Positions 15,622 through 24,133 of a DNA stretch of 64,000 nucleotides are shown here, one piece after another. Within the stretch, counting starts at the first letter, position 1, and each line of letters opens with the position of its first letter. Source of the stretch: Streptomyces humi (GTDB taxonomy: Bacteria > Actinomycetota > Actinomycetes > Streptomycetales > Streptomycetaceae). The notes beneath the pieces were generated by a model, which was not told the DNA's origin, did no database searches, and saw only the letters and a program-made list of their open reading frames with translations. A program made the position numbers and the translations under genes. The stretch covers positions 62,001 to 126,000 of the forward strand of contig NZ_LBMU02000058.1 in NCBI RefSeq assembly GCF_001005085.2. Direction: 5' to 3'.

Positions 15622-17712
15622 ATGCCCGGCCGCCCACGACCACGCAGGGGTATGACCGTGAGTACGACCTTGAGACGCAACAGGCGCAGACGTCCGACCG
15701 GCGCACGGCGCGCGACCTTCGCCGCGGTCGCCCTCATGCTCGGCGGGGGAGGCCTGGTCGCGGTGAACGTCTACGCCTCGGCCACCGAGGGCGGCTGGGA
15801 CCAGCGGTCCGCACAGGGCCAGACCGCCCAGGTGCTGTCCGCGCCCACGGTCTACTGCCCCGACGTCGGCAGCCGGCTGACGGACGTGCCCGACGGGGCC
15901 CGCGCCGAGGTCGACGGCGAACTCGCCGAGCTGGACAAGCAGATCGCGGGCGCCTACCAGCAACTCAAGGACTCGGCCGAGGCGATCCGGCAGAACCCGG
16001 AACTCGCCGACCAGACGATCATGAACCCGCTCAAGGAGCAGCGGTCCGGGACGCTCCGGCGCATCGGCGACGCCATCGACCGCGAGGGCGACCGGCCGCA
16101 GGGCCTCGACGACCTCGCCGCCTGCACCCTGCGCTCGACGGACCAGGGCGCCGGGCAGTCGACGCCGCCCCAGGACAACGGCGGCGCGGGCAACGGCGGT
16201 GCGGACAACGGCGGCGCGGGCGGCGGGAGCAGTGCCTCGCCTAGCCAGAGCGCCGGTACCGGCGCCGGCGGACAGGGCGGCAACGGCCCGGTGGCGGCCG
16301 ACTACGCCGACATCACGACCGTCCAGCCCGACGCGCAGACCCCGGCCGAGCAGTCCGGCGGCTCCACCGGCACCTTCGCCTCCAGCTGCGGCGTCAACGC
16401 GAACGGCCTGTTCAACTCGGACAACGTGATCGTCGCGCCCGGGGTCTCCAACGGCGCCCACCACTTCCACGACTACATCGGCAACCAGTCCAACAACGCC
16501 TTCGCCAGCGACCAGGACCTCGCGAACGCCGACACCAGCTGCGCGGACAAGGGTGACAGGTCCACGTACTACTGGCCCGTGCTCCGGCTCCAGAACGGCA
16601 AGCAGGAGCGGGACGCCGACAAGCCGGGCGGCGGCACGGAGGGCAACGCCGGACAGATCGTGACGGCGAAGCAGGTCACGCTGACCTTCGAGGGCAACCC
16701 CACCTCCAAGGTCACCGAGATGCCGCGGCTGCTGCGCATCATCACCGGCGACGCCAAGGCCTTCGTCAACGGCCCGGGCAACGCCAACGCCTCCTGGAGC
16801 TGCACCGGTTTCGAGGACCGGCAGCTGAAGGACAAGTACCCGCTCTGCCCCCGGGGCAGTGACGTGGTGCGCACGTTCAGGTTCCAGAGCTGCTGGGACG
16901 GCCGCAACATCGACAGCGCCAACCACCGCACCCACGTGGCATTCGAGGCCGCCGACGGCAGCTGCCCGAACGGCTTCGAGGCCATCCCGCAGCTGGTGCA
17001 GCGCATCGTCTACGACGTGGACGCGCCGAGCCTCCAGGACGGTGGCCGTACGGTCCCGCTGTTCGCGGTGGACTCGTTCCCCGAGCAGCTGCACAAGCCG
17101 GTCACCGACCACGGCGACTTCATCAACGTCTTCGACGAGGGTCTGATGCGGAAGATGGTCGACTGCATCAACTCCGGCCGTACCTGCGGCGCGGGGGCCG
17201 CCGAGCAGCCGCCGGCCCAGAGCCCCGAGCCCACCCCGAGCGAGACCGGGAGCCCGGCCACCCCGCCGTCCGAACCGTCGGAGCCCGCGGAGCCGTCGGA
17301 GCCCGCGGAGCCGTCCGAGCCGGCGAGTTCCGGGCCCTCCGAGCCCGCCGGTGCCGGGGGCCAGGAGCCCTCCGAGCCCCCGGCCGGCACCCCGGCGACG
17401 GAGACCAGCGCTCCGGCCGGCTCCACCGGCCTGCCCAGGGTCTACGAGACCGCGTCGCCCAAGAAGTCGGCCGGCGGTGTCATCAGCCGGCCCACGCAGC
17501 GGCCCGAGACCACGACCCCGTCGGCGACCGCGGCCGCCCCGGCGGGCCAGGAGACGGCCACCGCTCAGGGGACCGGACCCCAGACCCAGCCCCAGGCCGT
17601 CCAGGGCGGCCTGGCCGAGACCGGTGCCGACCTCTGGCCCGCGGCTCTCGGCGCGCTGCTGCTGGCCGGCGGGGCCGGGCTGCTGTGGCGCACCCGGCGG
17701 AACTCCGCCTGA
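15622..17712 (+). CDS. Secreted DUF1996 protein with LAETG sortase signal
   Basis: A 696-residue surface protein. An Arg-rich N-terminus and hydrophobic stretch (about 35-55) form the export signal. A helical region (about 85-170) is followed by a Gly/Ser linker, the DUF1996 domain (about 260-515; the core HHFHDYIGNQSNN and several Cys and Trp residues), then a Ser-Glu-Pro repeat stalk. The C-terminus is a cell-wall sorting signal: LAETG, hydrophobic segment, RTRRNSA. LAxTG is the class E sortase motif of Streptomyces, which also anchors chaplins. The ATG at 15622 has GGGGGA at five bases; an ATG at 15652 is an alternative start. Confidence 0.9.
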   Translation: MPGRPRPRRGMTVSTTLRRNRRRRPTGARRATFAAVALMLGGGGLVAVNVYASATEGGWDQRSAQGQTAQVLSAPTVYCPDVGSRLTDVPDGARAEVDGELAELDKQIAGAYQQLKDSAEAIRQNPELADQTIMNPLKEQRSGTLRRIGDAIDREGDRPQGLDDLAACTLRSTDQGAGQSTPPQDNGGAGNGGADNGGAGGGSSASPSQSAGTGAGGQGGNGPVAADYADITTVQPDAQTPAEQSGGSTGTFASSCGVNANGLFNSDNVIVAPGVSNGAHHFHDYIGNQSNNAFASDQDLANADTSCADKGDRSTYYWPVLRLQNGKQERDADKPGGGTEGNAGQIVTAKQVTLTFEGNPTSKVTEMPRLLRIITGDAKAFVNGPGNANASWSCTGFEDRQLKDKYPLCPRGSDVVRTFRFQSCWDGRNIDSANHRTHVAFEAADGSCPNGFEAIPQLVQRIVYDVDAPSLQDGGRTVPLFAVDSFPEQLHKPVTDHGDFINVFDEGLMRKMVDCINSGRTCGAGAAEQPPAQSPEPTPSETGSPATPPSEPSEPAEPSEPAEPSEPASSGPSEPAGAGGQEPSEPPAGTPATETSAPAGSTGLPRVYETASPKKSAGGVISRPTQRPETTTPSATAAAPAGQETATAQGTGPQTQPQAVQGGLAETGADLWPAALGALLLAGGAGLLWRTRRNSA

Positions 17713-17727
17713 CCGCCGCCTGACGCC

Positions 17728-18369
17728 CTACGAGGTACGCAGTGTGCCCTGGGCGAGCTCGAACGCGGGGAGCATCTCGTCGTGCTCCGCGCTGTCGAGC
17801 CCGCCCAGGTGCAGTACGACGGGACCCCGGGGCGTGACCACGGCCAGGGCCGACTCCTTCGTGCGCTCGCCGAGGAGTTCACTGGAGTGGACGTAGTCGA
17901 CCCGGACCCCCGAGAGGCCGCCCGCTCTGAAGGTCCGGTACGCGGCCCGGGAGGTGGCCCCCTCGGCGGCCACGAACGCCCGCAGCACCGCGTGGGCGTC
18001 CCCGCTGCCCGGCTTCCCGGTCGACACCCGCAGGAAGCCGACGGCCCCGGCGGGCTTGGCGTCGATCTCGCAGACGAGGGTCACCGGGCCCTGCCGCAGC
18101 AGGCTGTCCACGGTGTCCCCGTCGACGCCGCCCGACGCGACGGCGGTCAGACCGTCGACGGCCTCGGCCTGCCACCCCGCGGCGATGTCGAACGTCACCG
18201 GCAGGACACAGGCCGACCCGGCGCGGCCGATCGTCCCCGCGCCGGCGGCCACCCCGCTCGAACCGTGCCCCGAGACCGTGACGTCGGTCGGGCGCGGCGC
18301 CGCGCCGCACCCCGTCAGCAGCCCGGCGACCAGCGCGAGCAGCGCCGCTCTTGCTCCGAGGTTTCCCAC
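17728..18369 (-). CDS. Secreted lipoprotein, function unknown
   Basis: A 213-residue protein with a clear type II signal peptide: hydrophobic helix then the lipobox LLTGC at about residues 17-21. The mature region contains a Ser/Gly spacer and a globular domain with two further Cys residues (SACVLPVTF, TLVCEIDAK) that may form a disulfide. I do not recognise the family. The GTG at 18369 follows GGAGGGGGAGG, which makes it a better start than an ATG at 18387. It converges on the DUF1996 gene with only 15 bases between stops and is divergent from the secreted lipase. Confidence 0.85.
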   Translation of the reverse strand: MGNLGARAALLALVAGLLTGCGAAPRPTDVTVSGHGSSGVAAGAGTIGRAGSACVLPVTFDIAAGWQAEAVDGLTAVASGGVDGDTVDSLLRQGPVTLVCEIDAKPAGAVGFLRVSTGKPGSGDAHAVLRAFVAAEGATSRAAYRTFRAGGLSGVRVDYVHSSELLGERTKESALAVVTPRGPVVLHLGGLDSAEHDEMLPAFELAQGTLRTS

Positions 18370-18428
18370 TGCCTCCCCCTCCGGCATCCCAGGCGGGCAC
18401 CTTAACCGAGGGCGCCGACAACGCCGTT

Positions 18429-18520
18429 CGGTAACGGGGGCGTTGACCGTCCGTCATATTACTGAAACGTAATCAAACCGCTGCTACCCACGGTAACCCA
18501 CTGCTCGTTACCGTCGGGTA
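18429..18520. promoter_or_regulatory. Cluster of GGTAA/TTACC motifs between lipoprotein and lipase genes
   Basis: CGGTAAC occurs at 18429-18435 and again at 18491-18497, the latter paired with GTTACCG at 18507-18513 as a perfect 7-bp inverted repeat with a 9-base spacer; GGGTAAT follows at 18516. The segment is locally AT-richer (CATATTACTGAAACGTAATC at 18455-18474). It probably holds both divergent promoters and a shared operator. Confidence 0.45.
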
Positions 18521-18596
18521 ATACGCACCTGCCCCCGTCGGCCGCTCCGGGGGCGTCCGCTCGACCCCCACGACCAGTACGTCCAGGAGGCTCCCC

Positions 18597-19913
18597 ATGC
18601 CTGTCCGCGTACGCCTGCTGGCCACCGCCGTCACCGCCGCCGCCTGCCTCTGTCTCCAGACAGCACAGGCCACGGTCTCCCAGGCGGAGGTCTCCCGCGG
18701 TGTCACCATCCCGGCCTTCTACGACCCGCCCGCCGGCCTCCCCACGGCCGACGGCGCCCTCGTCCGCACCGCGCCCCTCCCGCTCGCCCTCAGCCTGCCC
18801 AGCCTGCCCGGACCCCTGCCGGGCACCGCGACCAGGCTGATGTACAAGTCCACCGACTCGGCCGGTGAACCCGTCGCGGTCACCGGCGCCTACATCGAGC
18901 CGACGCTCCCCTGGCTCGGCCCCGGCGCCCGCCCGCTGGTGGCCCTGGCCCCCGGCACCATGGGGCAGGGCGACCAGTGCGCCGCCTCGATGGGCCTCCA
19001 GTACCCGCTGCTCCTCAACGGCCGGACGGTGTCCGTCGGTTACGAGGACCTGGCGATCTACCGGCTGCTCGCCGAAGGAGTCGCGGTCGTCGTCACCGAC
19101 TACGTCGGGCTCGGCGCGACCGACCGGCTGCACACCTACGTCAACCGTCTGGACGGCGCCCACGCCGTCCTGGACGCCGTACGGGCCGCCCGTAAGGTGC
19201 CCGGCGCCTCCGTGACCACCGCCTCGCGCGTGGGTCTGTTCGGCTACAGCCAGGGCGGTGGCGCCACCGCCGCGGCCGCCGAACTCCAGCCGGACTACGC
19301 CCCGGACGTCACCCTCGCCGGCAGCTACGCGGGGGCGCCGCCCGCCGACCTCACCGCCGTCACCGCGGCCATCGACGGCAGCGACCTGGCCGGCGCGCTC
19401 GGCTGGGCGGTGAACGGGTTCGTCCAGTCCGACCCGGCGCTGAAGCCGATCGTCGACGCCCACCTCGGGACGGCGGGCCGGGCCGCGCTCACCGACCTGT
19501 CGACGATGTGCGTCGGCGACGCGCTCTTCGCCTACGGCTCCCAGCACAGCACCGCGTGGACGAACGACGGCAGTTCCATCTCCGACGTCATCGCCCAGGA
19601 ACCGGCGCTACAGGCCTTCCTCGACGAGCAGCGCATCGGCAGGACGGCGCCGGCGAGCCCGGTACGGCTCGCGACCGGCGTCAGCGACGACCTCGTCCCG
19701 CACGCGCAGGCCCGGCAGCTCGCCGTCGACTGGTGCGGCGAGGGCGCGGACGTCACCTATGTGCCGGTCGCCCTGCCGGACGCCGGCCGTGCCCTGCTCA
19801 ACCATCTGGCGCCGCTGCTCACCGACCAGGGGGACGCCGTCGCCTGGCTGACGGCCCGGCTCTCCGGCATACCGGCCGGCTCCAACTGCTGGACGATGCC
19901 CGCGCAGCCCTGA
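18597..19913 (+). CDS. Secretory lipase (LIP family), alpha/beta hydrolase
   Basis: A 438-residue secreted protein: signal peptide about 1-27 (VRLLATAVTAAACLCLQTAQA), then a LIP-type alpha/beta hydrolase. The nucleophile elbow is GYSQGG (about residue 218). PLVALAPGTMGQGDQC is the conserved early strand of the family, and later acidic and histidine residues lie in VSDDLVPH and LNHLAPL. The family hydrolyses triacylglycerols or esters outside the cell. The ATG follows AGGAGG at an ideal distance. The GGTAA motif cluster upstream is the likely control region. Confidence 0.92.
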   Translation: MPVRVRLLATAVTAAACLCLQTAQATVSQAEVSRGVTIPAFYDPPAGLPTADGALVRTAPLPLALSLPSLPGPLPGTATRLMYKSTDSAGEPVAVTGAYIEPTLPWLGPGARPLVALAPGTMGQGDQCAASMGLQYPLLLNGRTVSVGYEDLAIYRLLAEGVAVVVTDYVGLGATDRLHTYVNRLDGAHAVLDAVRAARKVPGASVTTASRVGLFGYSQGGGATAAAAELQPDYAPDVTLAGSYAGAPPADLTAVTAAIDGSDLAGALGWAVNGFVQSDPALKPIVDAHLGTAGRAALTDLSTMCVGDALFAYGSQHSTAWTNDGSSISDVIAQEPALQAFLDEQRIGRTAPASPVRLATGVSDDLVPHAQARQLAVDWCGEGADVTYVPVALPDAGRALLNHLAPLLTDQGDAVAWLTARLSGIPAGSNCWTMPAQP

Positions 19914-19981
19914 GCCGGCCCCGAGGCCGTTCCCACTCACCCCCGCTCATCCCGCTCACGCCCGTTTCACCCCCGCTCACC

Positions 19982-20012
19982 CCGCCCGCCGCCGTTTGCC
20001 GTCGGCGGGCGG
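19982..20012 (+). terminator. Hairpin after the lipase gene
   Basis: Perfect 10-bp arms (CCGCCCGCCG and CGGCGGGCGG) with an 11-base loop lie between the lipase and the flavodoxin-like gene. The preceding 19940-19985 stretch is a C-rich degenerate repeat of CCGCTCAC-like units. Confidence 0.65.
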
Positions 20013-20031
20013 CACAGGGCAGGGTGCCGTC

Positions 20032-20490
20032 GTGCCCACCTTGCTGATCGTCCATCACACCCCTTCGCCGCACTGCCAGGCCATGTTCGAGGCCGTGGTC
20101 TCCGGGGCGACCACCCCGGAGATCGAGGGGGTGCGGGTGGTACGGCGGGCAGCCCTGTCCGCCACCGCCTCCGACGTGCTGGCGGCCGACGGATACCTGC
20201 TCGGCACCCCGGCCAACCTGGGTTATCTCTCCGGCGCCCTCAAGCACTTCTTCGACCAGATCTACTACCCGTGTCTGGACGGGACACGCGGCCGTCCGTT
20301 CGGTGCCTACGTGCACGGCGGCAACGACGTCACCGGCGCCCTGCGCGCCCTCGACACCATCACCACCGGCCTCGACTGGCGCAGGGCCGCCGAACCGGTC
20401 ACGGTGACCGGCGAGCCGTCCAGGGCCGACCTCGAGGCTTGCTGGGAACTGGGAGCAACCCTCGCGGCCGGCCTCACCCAGCCCGCCTGA
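20032..20490 (+). CDS. Flavodoxin-like NAD(P)H-dependent FMN oxidoreductase family protein
   Basis: A 152-residue protein with the flavodoxin fold. The first strand LLIVHHTPSPHCQAM leads into the FMN-phosphate region; LLGTPANLGYLSGALKHFFD matches the loop and helix that stack on the flavin in the family, and YVHGGND forms the later strand. Such proteins bind FMN and transfer electrons from NAD(P)H to quinones or other acceptors. The start is taken as GTG at 20032 with AGGG upstream. It is probably expressed alone, because a hairpin precedes it and a 378-base non-coding stretch follows. Confidence 0.85.
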   Translation: MPTLLIVHHTPSPHCQAMFEAVVSGATTPEIEGVRVVRRAALSATASDVLAADGYLLGTPANLGYLSGALKHFFDQIYYPCLDGTRGRPFGAYVHGGNDVTGALRALDTITTGLDWRRAAEPVTVTGEPSRADLEACWELGATLAAGLTQPA

Positions 20491-20868
20491 CCACCCACCC
20501 CCACGGCCCCGCCGGGCGGCACCGGACCGGCTTCGGCGCGCGGGTTCCACCCAGCCGCACCGCACCGGTCGCGGCGCGCCGGCACTGTGGCGGGCGGCAT
20601 CCCCTCGCCCGTGGCACGGGCTCCGTACCGGAGGGCACCGCCCCTGTCCGGCGCGCTGGCCTCTCCTGCCCGGTCGCACTCCGCCACGCCCCGTGCGCGC
20701 CGCTCTGCCGGGCAGCCCGCAGCGGCCCCGGTGGGCTGGGGCCGTGGCGTGGGCCGGGAGCGGGGCGCATGTACGTGGGGCGGCTCGGCCGGACGGGCGA
20801 AGGTGCGGGGGGCGGGGCTCGGGACCACGATGGGACGAGGGGCTGTCGTCGATCCGAGGGAGCGTCGG
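20491..20868 (+). other. 378-base stretch without an identified gene
   Basis: Very GC-rich sequence. The frame of the following gene is open leftward to 20587, so a longer N-terminus cannot be formally excluded, but the translation there is Arg/Pro/Gly-rich without conserved features and the best ribosome-binding site is at the 20869 start. I see no tRNA, strong hairpin or repeat in it. Confidence 0.5.
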
Positions 20869-23013
20869 ATGGCAGCGCATCGCCATGCCGACGGGCCGCC
20901 CGCGGCGGAAGCGCTGCGGGCGTGCGCCCGTGACGTCGTGGACGTCGCCGAGGGCATCCGCGAGGTGTCCGCGCGGACCAGCTCCGTCCTGTTCGCCCCG
21001 GCGCTGACCGCCGCCGCCCGCCGCCACCCGCGCACCGGCTGCGCGGCCCGGTGGGCGCTGCTGCGGGCGCTCACCGACAAGCAGGGACTCGGCGGTTCGG
21101 CGGTCGTGGCCCCCGACGGCATGGGCCGGCTGCTCGGCGCGGCCGGGCAACTGCTCGGCCGCCAGAGCCTCGCCGCGCTGGTGGCGGTGACCTCGCTGCG
21201 GCTGCGGATCGCCGCGCTCCTGCTCGACCACCCCGAGTTCGCGCACGACCCGGGCATGCGGCGGCTGACGGACGCCGTCGGCGCCGACGACGAGGCGGCC
21301 GTCCGCGCGCTGCGGGCCCTCTTCGAGGACCCGGACGCCCAGCGCGCGCTCTGCGGACTGGCCCCCGTCCTGACCGAACTGCTGACCGTCCGGGGCCTGC
21401 TGGCCGAGGACCCCGGCGACGACGAGGCCGCCTGGGCGCTGGCCGCGGGACACGGACTCACCGCCGGCCCCGGCAACGGCATCGGCCCCTCCCGCCCCCG
21501 CGCCCGGGACCGGACCGAGCAAGCGCCCCAGGCCGTCGAACCGACCGCGCGGGAGGCCCGGGGCCTCGCCGCCGAGGGCTCGCTCCTGGGCTTCCTGCGC
21601 AACATCGACGCCCTCTCCGCCGACGGCCGGCTCCTCGTCCAGGAGGTACGCGGTCCCGACGGCGTGCTCCGCTACGTCGTCCAGGCGCCCGGCACGGCCC
21701 CCGGCCGCCCCCGCGACGACTGCGCCCAGGACTTCGCCGGCGCCTGGCGCAACCTGTTCATGGCCGACTCGCCGTACACCCGCGCAGTCCTGAAGGCCGT
21801 CCGGGACCACGGCATCCCGCGCGGCGCCGACCTCGCGCTGATCGGCCACGGCGAGGGCGGGATCGCGCTGCTCAACCTCGCGCGGGACGACGAGTTCTGC
21901 CGCGCCTACCGGGTCACCCACGTGGTCGCCGTGGGGGCGCCCCTCGACGGCGGAAGGCCCGCCGACCCGCGCACCTGGGTCGCCGGTGTCACCAACCGGC
22001 ACGACATCGTCCCGGTCCTGGACGGCCGCGGCACCGGCACCGCGGGCACCCCGCACCCCAACCGGTACGAGGTCGACTACACCGGCCCCACCCGCGAGTT
22101 CCCGCTCTGCCACCTGCTCAGCGGCTACCTGGAGCACCTGGAGACGGTGATCCCGCAGGCCCGCGTGGACATCGACCGCGCCCTCACCCCCTACCGGGGC
22201 CGGGTCGAACGCAGCCGCGTCTACCGGCTCGGCGACCGGGCCCGCCCGCCCGAGGGCCACCCCTTCCTGACCGTGCCGACCACGGGCCTGGTGACCTCCG
22301 TCGGCCCGGTCGACGTACCGGTCCGCTACTACGACTCCTCCGCCGTCCACCTGTGCTACCCGGTCGATCCCGACGTGGCCCGCACCCTGCTGCCCGACGT
22401 CGCCTGGCTGGTCCCCACCCGCTTCGGCCGCCGCGCCCTCGCCGTGCTCTCCCTGTACGAGCACCGCTGCACCACCCTCGGCCCCTACACCGAACTCGCC
22501 CTGTCCGTCCCGGTCGACGACCTGTGGCGGCCGCACGCCCGTGACATCGCCGCCGACCTGCTGCGCCGCGCCGATCTGCGCCGCACCGGACGGTACGTCG
22601 TGTCGCTCGCCGTCGGCAGCCGGGAGGCGCGGGCGGTGGCGGAGGAGGTGTGGGCCCAGCCGGCCGTCGAGGCGAGCGCCGACGTCCGGGTGGAGGGGCG
22701 CGAACTACGCGCACGGGCACCGGACATGGGCCTGGCCGTCGAGGGCCGTCCGGGTCCAGGGGTGCGCTGTCCCGAGGCGGACTGGGTGCTCTACGGCCGC
22801 CGCGGCGACAGCACCGTCCGCACCCTGGTGCGCGCCCGCGGACAGCCGCACGCCCATGCCCGACCGCGGGTGCGACTCCGGCTCGACGGCGCCCAAGGGC
22901 CGCTCGCCAGGCAGCTCCAGATCCTCGAACTGGACGCCGTACGGCCCGCGTTCGCCCTGACGAACGCCCGCTTCATGGCCCACCGCAGCGCGGGCACGGC
23001 GCTGCCGCGTTAG
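20869..23013 (+). CDS. Alpha/beta-hydrolase-like domain lacking its serine, fused to an acetoacetate-decarboxylase-like domain
   Basis: A 714-residue cytoplasmic protein. An N-terminal helical region (about 1-235) is followed by a lipase-like alpha/beta hydrolase core (about 240-445): LALIGHGEGGIALL occupies the nucleophile elbow, THVVAVGAPLD the next strand, NRHDIVPVLDG the acidic loop and CHLLSGYLEHLE the histidine helix. The usual GHSxGG is GHGEGG, so the nucleophile position is Gly328. Residues about 480-714 resemble an acetoacetate-decarboxylase (ADC)-like beta-barrel (GPVDVPVRYYDSSAVHLCYP). The start at 20869 has AGGGAG six bases upstream. The downstream small WXG-like gene is 28 bases away on the same strand. 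The function is unknown; the fusion may bind rather than hydrolyse its ligand. Confidence 0.85.
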   Translation: MAAHRHADGPPAAEALRACARDVVDVAEGIREVSARTSSVLFAPALTAAARRHPRTGCAARWALLRALTDKQGLGGSAVVAPDGMGRLLGAAGQLLGRQSLAALVAVTSLRLRIAALLLDHPEFAHDPGMRRLTDAVGADDEAAVRALRALFEDPDAQRALCGLAPVLTELLTVRGLLAEDPGDDEAAWALAAGHGLTAGPGNGIGPSRPRARDRTEQAPQAVEPTAREARGLAAEGSLLGFLRNIDALSADGRLLVQEVRGPDGVLRYVVQAPGTAPGRPRDDCAQDFAGAWRNLFMADSPYTRAVLKAVRDHGIPRGADLALIGHGEGGIALLNLARDDEFCRAYRVTHVVAVGAPLDGGRPADPRTWVAGVTNRHDIVPVLDGRGTGTAGTPHPNRYEVDYTGPTREFPLCHLLSGYLEHLETVIPQARVDIDRALTPYRGRVERSRVYRLGDRARPPEGHPFLTVPTTGLVTSVGPVDVPVRYYDSSAVHLCYPVDPDVARTLLPDVAWLVPTRFGRRALAVLSLYEHRCTTLGPYTELALSVPVDDLWRPHARDIAADLLRRADLRRTGRYVVSLAVGSREARAVAEEVWAQPAVEASADVRVEGRELRARAPDMGLAVEGRPGPGVRCPEADWVLYGRRGDSTVRTLVRARGQPHAHARPRVRLRLDGAQGPLARQLQILELDAVRPAFALTNARFMAHRSAGTALPR

Positions 23014-23041
23014 CCGTCCCTCCGAGCACAGGTGACCCCGC

Positions 23042-23299
23042 ATGGCGACCGAATCCGTCCCGACCGCTCCCGAACTCCTCGCGTACGTCACGGACCTGAG
23101 AGCCGACGCCGACCGCATGGACGGCTACGCGCGGCGTCTGCGCGGCGCCGCCGGCACTCTGGACGGCTGCGCCGGGACGCCCGGCTGGAGCGGAGCCGCG
23201 CTGGAGCGGCAGGCGGCGGCATGCGCGACCGCGGCGGCCCGGCTGCGCGCCGCGGCGGCCGCCCTGCTGGCCCATGCCGGCCGGCGCCCCCCGCGCTGA
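23042..23299 (+). CDS. Small helical WXG100-like protein
   Basis: An 85-residue, Ala/Arg-rich, predicted two-helix protein with a central GTPGWSGAALERQA turn. Trp49-Ser-Gly is a W-x-G motif placed at mid-length between two helices, as in WXG100/ESAT-6-type proteins and related pseudo-dimer families; the length is slightly below the typical 95-105. It has no signal peptide. An AGGTGA box precedes the ATG, and the gene is probably co-transcribed with the 714-residue fusion protein. No ESX/type VII component is visible in the window, so export is speculative. Confidence 0.75.
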   Translation: MATESVPTAPELLAYVTDLRADADRMDGYARRLRGAAGTLDGCAGTPGWSGAALERQAAACATAAARLRAAAAALLAHAGRRPPR

Positions 23300-23309
23300 G
23301 AAAGCGAAG

Positions 23310-23360
23310 GCCCGCTCCGCGCCTCGGCCTCCTGGGGAGGGCCTGGCTGCGGGAGCGGGC
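23310..23360. terminator. Bidirectional hairpin between convergent genes
   Basis: GCCCGCTCC (23310-23318) pairs perfectly with GGAGCGGGC (23352-23360), and the loop contains an inner GGCCTCC/GGGAGGGCC-type stem. It separates the WXG-like gene from the convergent kinase gene. Confidence 0.65.
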
Positions 23361-23458
23361 GGACGTCTCGGGTCGGGGATCAGGCGGCCGGAGCGGTGTG
23401 GGGTTGTTCCGGGCCGGGTTTGGGGCGGGTGCGGGTCCAGGACGGGTCGGCGGGGAGA

Positions 23459-24133
23459 TCAGGAGTGGGGGGACGGTCCATGGGGCGACGGGTCTCCTGG
23501 GGCGTGGGGGGTGGTGGAGCAGTCGTCCGGGGCCGTCGACAACTCGGCCCAGACGACGCGGGCGGTGGATCCCTCCGGCGCGACCTGGACGCCCCAGTCG
23601 AGGCTGAGCGCGTCGACCAGGAACAGGCCGCGGCCGTTCTGCTCGTCCGGTCTGGCCCGTCGGGGTGCCGGCAGGGTGAAGCCGCCGTTCTGGTCCTCGA
23701 CCTCGATACGGACCCGGCCGTCGGTGGCGTGCACCCGGCACACGATCCGCCGTCCGGCGGAGTGCACGATCGCGTTGGTGACCAGTTCGGAGGTGACCAG
23801 CACCGCGTTGTCGCGGGCCTCGTCGCACACGCCCCAGGTGCCCAGCAGTTCGCCCACGCTCCGGCGGGCGTTGCCCACCGCGCGCGGCGTCGGTGCCAGG
23901 TCGAAGACGCGGCTGCGGGCAGCGGCGGAGCGGTCCCCGGAGGCGAACCGGTCGAGGCCTTGCGGCCCAGGGAGTCGACCGAGGCGTTCGCCTCCGGGTG
24001 GCAGGGGGGCGCCCGTCACGTCCGACGGGCGGTGAGTGCCCTCGGCGGCGGCCATCAGGGCCGGCCGGGGCAGACCGGGTATCCGGTCGTCGGGGAGTCG
24101 GTCGAGCGGCTGGGGGAGAGAGGGCGGGGCCAT
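23459..24133 (-). CDS. RsbW/SpoIIAB-like ATP-binding protein (HATPase_c_2), AbaA/WhiJ-island type
   Basis: A 224-residue protein with a GHKL ATP-binding domain at about 80-205. The N box is VLVTSELVTNAIVHSAG and the G1 box is VEDQNGG; a later GRGLFLVDALSLDWGV matches the G2 region. These proteins act as anti-sigma-factor-like serine kinases or as regulatory ATPases beside XRE/DUF397 pairs in Streptomyces. The ATG at 24133 has AAAGG upstream; the open frame extends further left of the start but looks non-coding. It is divergent from the XRE regulator across 327 bases. Confidence 0.9.
   Translation of the reverse strand: MAPPSLPQPLDRLPDDRIPGLPRPALMAAAEGTHRPSDVTGAPLPPGGERLGRLPGPQGLDRFASGDRSAAARSRVFDLAPTPRAVGNARRSVGELLGTWGVCDEARDNAVLVTSELVTNAIVHSAGRRIVCRVHATDGRVRIEVEDQNGGFTLPAPRRARPDEQNGRGLFLVDALSLDWGVQVAPEGSTARVVWAELSTAPDDCSTTPHAPGDPSPHGPSPHS

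Noticed and set aside
20587..20868. Upstream extension of the hydrolase/ADC fusion protein
   Set aside because: Arg/Pro/Gly-rich translation with no features; the best ribosome-binding site is immediately before 20869.
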